A stretch of 18,693 nucleotides of DNA from Lachnoclostridium sp. UBA1308 (GTDB taxonomy: Bacteria; Bacillota; Clostridia; Lachnospirales; Lachnospiraceae), in contig DBTU01000022.1 of assembly GCA_002307215.1 (NCBI GenBank), positions 1 through 18,693 of the forward strand, in the 5' to 3' direction. The translations under genes were made by a program, and so were the position numbers. The notes under the pieces are model-generated. The model did not search any database. It had not been told where the DNA came from and saw nothing but the letters and a program-made list of their open reading frames with translations. This document shows positions 15,574 through 18,693 of the stretch, in pieces. The number at the start of each line of letters is the position of its first letter. Within the stretch, counting starts at the first letter, position 1.

Positions 15574-15673
15574 AGTGTAAATTATTGAAAAGCATATTGG
15601 CTCGCATGATTTTGCGAGACTATTTTCACACTTGGAAGCTTGCGCCTGCGTAATCTTCGGCTCAAACTAAGCC
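15574..15673 (+). repeat. hairpin-rich intergenic element ahead of the 2H phosphoesterase
   Basis: AGTGT (15574-15578) can pair with ACACT (15628-15632), extended by AAAT/ATTT with a small bulge. It encloses CTCGCA/TGCGAG (15601-15606 with 15613-15618). A further GGCT/AGCC hairpin (15659-15662 with 15670-15673) ends just before the ribosome binding site of the next gene. It could act as a structured leader or be a dispersed repeat; no known riboswitch motif is recognised. Confidence 0.35.
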
Positions 15674-15691
15674 AAAGGGAAGGTTGTTTAT

Positions 15692-16210
15692 ATGGTTACA
15701 GAAAGAACAATAATGATATTTCCCAAGTTTAAGAATATGCACCTAATTAACAAAATCCGTAACGAATACGACCCACTGGCAGAGAAGCTATTACCGCATC
15801 TCACCTTAGTATTTCCGTTTACAAGTGAATTTAGTAAGGAAGAGATTGAGGAATGGTTAGCCGTAGCATTAAATAATATAGAAGCTTTTCCTTTGAAGAT
15901 GGGAGGATTTTCAAAACAAGTAGACAGATTTGGCAATTATCTCTTTCTGAATGTAATGGAAGGAAACGAGAAAATAATAGAATTACATAGTAATTTGTAT
16001 AAAGGCATTTTAGAAAGCTATAAAACGGATGTTATGTATAAACCCCATATGACGGTCGGAAGAGTACAGACGAAAGAAGATATGGATAATGTTTTTCAAA
16101 TGTTGGAACATTATGAATACAAATTTGAAACAATTGTTGATACCATATCAGTAGAAGTAATTGGTGAAGATGAAGAATCAAATATTGAGTTAGAATTTAA
16201 ATTGCGATAA
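15692..16210 (+). CDS. 2'-5' RNA ligase / 2H phosphoesterase family protein
   Basis: A 172-residue protein with the two HxT motifs that define the 2H family: PHLTLVFPF (H36, T38) and PHMTVGRV (H119, T121), spaced as in the bilobal fold. Members hydrolyse or ligate 2'-5' linked RNA or cyclic phosphodiester bonds; which activity applies here cannot be told. The remainder is typical alternating helices and strands, with no signal or membrane segment. AAAGGGAAGG (15674-15683) is 8 bases before the start. It has a hairpin-rich gap upstream and a structured gap downstream. Confidence 0.85.
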   Translation: MVTERTIMIFPKFKNMHLINKIRNEYDPLAEKLLPHLTLVFPFTSEFSKEEIEEWLAVALNNIEAFPLKMGGFSKQVDRFGNYLFLNVMEGNEKIIELHSNLYKGILESYKTDVMYKPHMTVGRVQTKEDMDNVFQMLEHYEYKFETIVDTISVEVIGEDEESNIELEFKLR

Positions 16211-16345
16211 AGCCTGGAAGGGGTGAACACATTATGTGGAGGATGCGAGGTATATACTCGGTGCAGTTTAAGGCTTATAAATAAGTCGTCTGGTAGCAGA
16301 TTGCAACGAGGTAGAAAATATCAAGATGTTATCGGGACTGCACCG
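16210..16345 (+). ncRNA. candidate structured leader or attenuator ahead of the methyltransferase
   Basis: AAGCCT (16210-16215) can pair with AGGCTT (16271-16276). An adjacent CGGTGCAGT (16259-16267) is an exact complement of ACTGCACCG (16337-16345), which is followed by TTTT. Between them, TCGT/ACGA (16286-16289 with 16306-16309) closes over CTG/CAG (16290-16299). The two long-range pairings interleave, the kind of layout seen in switching leaders. It is not a recognised T-box or known riboswitch; a decayed element is also possible. Confidence 0.35.
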
Positions 16346-16381
16346 TTTTCCTTATGATTAAAAATAAAAGGAGATGGGCAT

Positions 16382-17137
16382 ATGAATGATGAGAATTTAA
16401 AGAAATATTTATTAAGCGAAGAGCAAGAATCCTTTCAAGGATGGGATTTCAGTTATTTGGATGGAAGATGGGAAAGTGAACCGCTATCCTTTGATTATAC
16501 TCAAATACTAAATAATTACAGACGGAGTACTGATATTCTTCTTGATATGGGAACCGGTGGCGGAGAGTTTATTAAAAGCTTGGGGCATCCATATCATCAA
16601 ATATCTGTGACGGAAGGATGGCAGCCAAATTTAGCATTATGCAAAGAACGGTTAGAACCTTTGGGTATTACAGTAAAGTATGTTGACGAAGATGATAGAT
16701 TAGATTATCCCAAGGACCAATTCGACTTGGTTATTAACAAGCATGAATCCTTTGATGCAACTGAGGTTCATCGTGTTCTTAAGCCCGGCGGATATTTTAT
16801 CTCTCAGCAGGTAGGCGGTCGTAACGACAGAAGATTAATGGAAAAATTACTGGGTCATATTCCGCCGCCATTTCCACTTCATGATTTAAAGCATAATGTA
16901 GAGTTATTGCAGAAAGTCGGATTTCAGGTTATGGAGCAGATGGAAGAAATGCCGCTGTTGAAATTTTATGACCTCGGAGCTGTCGTTTATTTTGCTAAAC
17001 AGTGTGTGTGGGAATTTCCGGACTTTTCAGTTGAGAAATGCTTTAAGAAATTAAAAGCATTGGAGGAGGAAATAACTCAGAATGGCTATATATCTTGTGG
17101 AACGCATAGGTTCTTGATAGTTGCAAGAAAGCAGTAG
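16382..17137 (+). CDS. SAM-dependent methyltransferase (class I)
   Basis: A 251-residue protein with a class I methyltransferase core: motif I ILLDMGTGGGEF (52-63), an acidic T-E at 77-78 ending strand 2 (SVTEGW), DLVINKHESFD (115-125) for motif IV, and HRVLKPGGYFISQQVGG (130-146). The N-terminal 45 residues and C-terminal helices are probably substrate-specific caps; the target is unknown. Similar proteins are often called methyltransferase-domain proteins in clostridia. A clear AAAGGAG precedes the start. The upstream gap carries possible RNA structure, so expression may be controlled at the leader. Confidence 0.87.
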   Translation: MNDENLKKYLLSEEQESFQGWDFSYLDGRWESEPLSFDYTQILNNYRRSTDILLDMGTGGGEFIKSLGHPYHQISVTEGWQPNLALCKERLEPLGITVKYVDEDDRLDYPKDQFDLVINKHESFDATEVHRVLKPGGYFISQQVGGRNDRRLMEKLLGHIPPPFPLHDLKHNVELLQKVGFQVMEQMEEMPLLKFYDLGAVVYFAKQCVWEFPDFSVEKCFKKLKALEEEITQNGYISCGTHRFLIVARKQ

Positions 17138-17186
17138 TAATTAATTCAATTAGGGTTAAAAGAATATAAAGGGACAACCAAGCTAT

Positions 17187-17262
17187 AAAATGGATCCTGT
17201 AAAAAGGACAGCTAAAAAGCGGATTTTCTTTTGAACTGACTTTGTTTTACAGAATCCATTTT
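17187..17262. repeat. imperfect inverted repeat between convergent genes
   Basis: AAAATGGATCCTGTAAAA (17187-17204) and TTTTACAGAATCCATTTT (17245-17262) are complementary at 17 of 18 positions. The 40-base loop contains further pairing (CAG/CTG and AAAAG/CTTTT). A runs on the left and T runs on the right suit a bidirectional terminator for the genes on either side. A miniature inverted-repeat element is the alternative. Confidence 0.6.
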
Positions 17263-17377
17263 TGTACTATATTTATAGTGGATGTTGTTGAACAAGTATT
17301 TCAGTAAATTCTTATCTGTAACCGGTAAGCTTATTTTCACATTTCTACTTTACACTTTACTTTATTATAGAAGATAC

Positions 17378-17770
17378 TTAAAACTTTATCGTTTTTGGTT
17401 CCTTTGTAAAATAACATATAGTTGCTGTGGCATCTTTCAGATAAAGAACCTCCATACGCTCATCAGTAGCGGTGTACATTCCGCTTAAGGAAGGAACATC
17501 TGTAAGCATTTTTTCGCGAGCAGCCTTTCGATCATCACGGACTGCGGTTGCCTCCAGACGAATCCATGAATCCTTATTAGTACCGCTGATTTCAAGCTTG
17601 GGATTTTGAAGCAGTTGCTGATAGACTTTCTTGCTGTTATTCGTAACAAGGTAGATATTTCCTTCAAATTCTGTAATTGCACCGAATGGGCGTACCCGTG
17701 GTTGGTCTCCCTCAGAGGTGGCAATATAAAATGTTTTGCACTCTTTCAGATAAGCTAAAATCTCTTCCAT
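17378..17770 (-). CDS. pyridoxamine 5'-phosphate oxidase-like FMN-binding protein
   Basis: A 130-residue protein of the split-barrel FMN-binding group. It opens with MEEILAYLKECKTFYIATSEGDQPRVRPFG, where the ATSEGDQPRVRPFG loop is characteristic. It continues with NIYLVTNNSKKVYQQLLQNPKLEISG, also typical, and ends FTKEPKTIKF. Many such small proteins bind flavin and reduce low-molecular substrates, or are related to nitroimidazole-resistance (Nim) proteins; true PdxH activity is not implied. It is the only clear gene on this strand. The start is supported by AAAGGA just upstream on the minus strand. It faces the methyltransferase gene across a hairpin-type inverted repeat. Confidence 0.87.
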   Translation of the reverse strand: MEEILAYLKECKTFYIATSEGDQPRVRPFGAITEFEGNIYLVTNNSKKVYQQLLQNPKLEISGTNKDSWIRLEATAVRDDRKAAREKMLTDVPSLSGMYTATDERMEVLYLKDATATICYFTKEPKTIKF

Positions 17771-17816
17771 TTTGTTGTTCCTTTCAAGATAAGATGTTAT
17801 ATTGATTTGTAAGATT

Positions 17817-17844
17817 ATTATATGACAGAAATTTAAATTTACAA
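17817..17844 (-). promoter_or_regulatory. predicted promoter for the FMN-binding protein gene
   Basis: On the minus strand, TTGTAA (17844-17839) and a perfect TATAAT (17822-17817) are separated by 16 bases, about 46 bases before the start codon. Confidence 0.55.
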
Positions 17845-17898
17845 GGGCGATATTTATGATACTGCACTCTTAGCTAAAATGACTACCCAATCGTCCTA

Positions 17899-17927
17899 TT
17901 GCATTATGACGTGATTTTATGGATAAT
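17899..17927 (+). promoter_or_regulatory. possible promoter for the small cysteine-rich genes
   Basis: TTGCAT (17899-17904), a 17-base spacer and GATAAT (17922-17927, five of six -10 bases) lie 45 bases before the ATG at 17972. The -35 is weak. Confidence 0.4.
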
Positions 17928-17971
17928 TAAGTACATAATAATAGACACTACGAGAAAGGTAATGAAATCCG

Positions 17972-18154
17972 ATGTCCAAGGCGAATAACTGTGAAGAATG
18001 TTTCCACTATATCTATGACGAGGAATATGACTGCTATGAATGTCAGATACATCTGGATGAGGATGATATGATGAGATTTTTAAACAATGTAGAATTTTGT
18101 TGTCCGCATTTTCAATTTAATAATGAATATATAATTGTGAACAAGCAGATATAG
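17972..18154 (+). CDS. small cysteine-rich protein, DUF6472-like
   Basis: A 60-residue protein. CEECFHYIYDEEYDCYEC (8-25) supplies C8, C11, C22 and C25, followed by HLDEDDMMRFLNN and a second short cysteine motif, FCCPHF (C44, C45, with H47). The run of Cys/His and acidic residues suggests a small metal-binding fold. It resembles proteins I recall as DUF6472, common in Lachnospiraceae, but I cannot verify the family here. AGAAAGG lies 12 bases before the start, slightly distant. An out-of-frame ATG at 17962 would make only eight residues. It is 61 bases ahead of the YvyF-like gene, so they may be one transcript. Confidence 0.72.
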   Translation: MSKANNCEECFHYIYDEEYDCYECQIHLDEDDMMRFLNNVEFCCPHFQFNNEYIIVNKQI

Positions 18155-18215
18155 CAATATGTAATAAACGAGACAGTGATTCGGTTGTTTACGATTCGGG
18201 GTGAAGGAGATACAA

Positions 18216-18596
18216 ATGGATGTAAAGGTATGTAAAAATTGCAGAAGGTTGTTTAAGTATATATATGGTCCTGAACTATGCGCGGATTGTGCCAAGCTTT
18301 TGTCCGAGAAGAAGGTAGAACCGACAAAGGAAAGTCCGGCAGTGGTTCTGAGCCATGTGGTTAGTGGTGAGGAACAAAAATATGATCAAGTCAGGGATTA
18401 TATTATGGCTAATCCAAGAGCGACAGTTTCCCAGATATCAGAAGCGAATGACATAATTCCGTCCAAGCTATTTGAGTGGATACGTGAGGATAGACTGGAA
18501 TTCTCGGATGATTCTGAACATGCCTGGTTTACCTGTGTACAATGCGGGGCAAAGATACGTAGTGGGAGATTATGTAACCGTTGCAAGATTAAATAA
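18216..18596 (+). CDS. YvyF/TIGR03826-like flagellar operon protein
   Basis: A 126-residue protein with two zinc-ribbon-like cysteine sets at its ends, VCKNCRRLF with LCADC (C6, C9, C22, C25) and CVQCG with LCNRC (C107, C110, C120, C123). A central helix-turn-helix-like segment (about 57-93) contains DQVRDYIMANPRATVSQISE and LFEWIREDRLEF. This zinc-HTH-zinc layout matches the YvyF family encoded in flagellar operons of Firmicutes, whose members are thought to act in regulating flagellar genes. I begin at ATG 18216, 6 bases after AGGAG (18205-18209), instead of GTG 18201 upstream of that site. If the family call holds, flagellar genes such as flgM would be expected just to the right. Confidence 0.78.
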   Translation: MDVKVCKNCRRLFKYIYGPELCADCAKLLSEKKVEPTKESPAVVLSHVVSGEEQKYDQVRDYIMANPRATVSQISEANDIIPSKLFEWIREDRLEFSDDSEHAWFTCVQCGAKIRSGRLCNRCKIK

Positions 18597-18693
18597 TAAT
18601 TATAGTTCAGCCTAGTAGGAGAGTGACAAGACCGGGAAATCTTTTTTCTCCAGTCCGGATACAGTTGTTGTTACAGTTCAGCCTTATCTAAGA

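Noticed and set aside
16210..16276. tRNA-like fold suggested by AAGCCT/AGGCTT closing about 66 bases
   Set aside because: No T-arm GTTCRA sequence, no credible anticodon arm and no acceptor continuation; it is better treated as a possible leader structure.
16201..16380. T-box leader
   Set aside because: The conserved T-box antiterminator sequence with TGGNACCGCG is not present and no specifier loop can be placed.
8721..17137. Integron-like cassette array, suggested by small co-oriented genes separated by hairpins
   Set aside because: The gaps do not show attC-type boundaries (RYYYAAC and GTTRRRY core sites), the hairpins differ in sequence from gap to gap, several genes are only 25-45 bases apart, and no integrase is present.
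17282..17488. 68-residue open frame on the + strand
   Set aside because: It overlaps the end of the well-supported minus-strand FMN-binding gene, has no ribosome binding site and encodes a low-complexity hydrophobic sequence; it is a shadow frame.
18603..18686. Direct repeat AGTTCAGCCT near the right edge
   Set aside because: Only two 10-base copies about 75 bases apart are seen, with no surrounding symmetry; this may be chance.

Overview
The window looks like chromosomal DNA of a low-GC anaerobic Firmicute, most likely Lachnospiraceae/Clostridia. The basis is the conserved dnaX-ybaB-recR block, strong AGGAGG-type ribosome binding sites, AT-rich codon use, and several small genes of types I associate with that family (a stand-alone GltD-like flavoprotein, a short pyrophosphatase-like protein, a DUF6472-like cysteine protein and a YvyF-like flagellar-operon protein). 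This placement is an inference from protein resemblance; no 16S gene is present. Almost every gene is on the + strand; the one clear exception is the FMN-binding oxidase-like gene at 17378-17770.

Left part (1-4351): a possibly decayed reading frame at the edge, then a promoter and an HD-GYP protein with a degenerate receiver domain (541-1578), 14 bases ahead of dnaX (1593-3158). After a 160-base gap with a possible promoter come ybaB/ebfC (3320-3673) and recR (3673-4269), which overlap by one base and end in a strong hairpin terminator (4286-4351). This is the core clamp-loader/recombination-repair block with a probable cyclic-di-nucleotide phosphodiesterase gene attached to its front.

Second part (4419-8574): a visibly more AT-rich pair consisting of a PadR-family repressor and a multi-pass membrane protein. 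Ahead of the repressor is a perfect 23+1+23 base palindrome at the predicted transcription start, the best candidate operator in the window. Two exported proteins of unknown role follow: a lipoprotein ending in a DnaJ-like cysteine repeat, and a signal-peptide-bearing protein with propeller-like repeats.

Third part (8721-17137): a run of co-oriented small soluble enzymes, mostly separated by 25-170 bases and most with a recognisable ribosome binding site. They are a cupin, a Nudix hydrolase, a Nudix-methyltransferase fusion, a short possible GNAT remnant, an HD-domain hydrolase, a kinase-like protein, a GltD-like FAD/Fe-S oxidoreductase, a PHP phosphatase, a short pyrophosphatase-like protein, a 2H (HxT) phosphoesterase and a methyltransferase. 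Many would act on phosphate esters or nucleotides, but nothing in the sequence proves they form one pathway. Three intergenic gaps here hold groups of short hairpins.

Right part (17187-18693): a long imperfect inverted repeat between convergent genes, the minus-strand pyridoxamine-oxidase-like gene with its own promoter, then two small cysteine-rich genes, the second resembling the YvyF flagellar-operon protein. I found no rRNA, convincing tRNA, CRISPR array, intact insertion sequence or known defence system. The points most worth checking are the palindromic operator, the Nudix-methyltransferase fusion, the pseudo-receiver HD-GYP in the dnaX operon, and the structured leader before the last methyltransferase.
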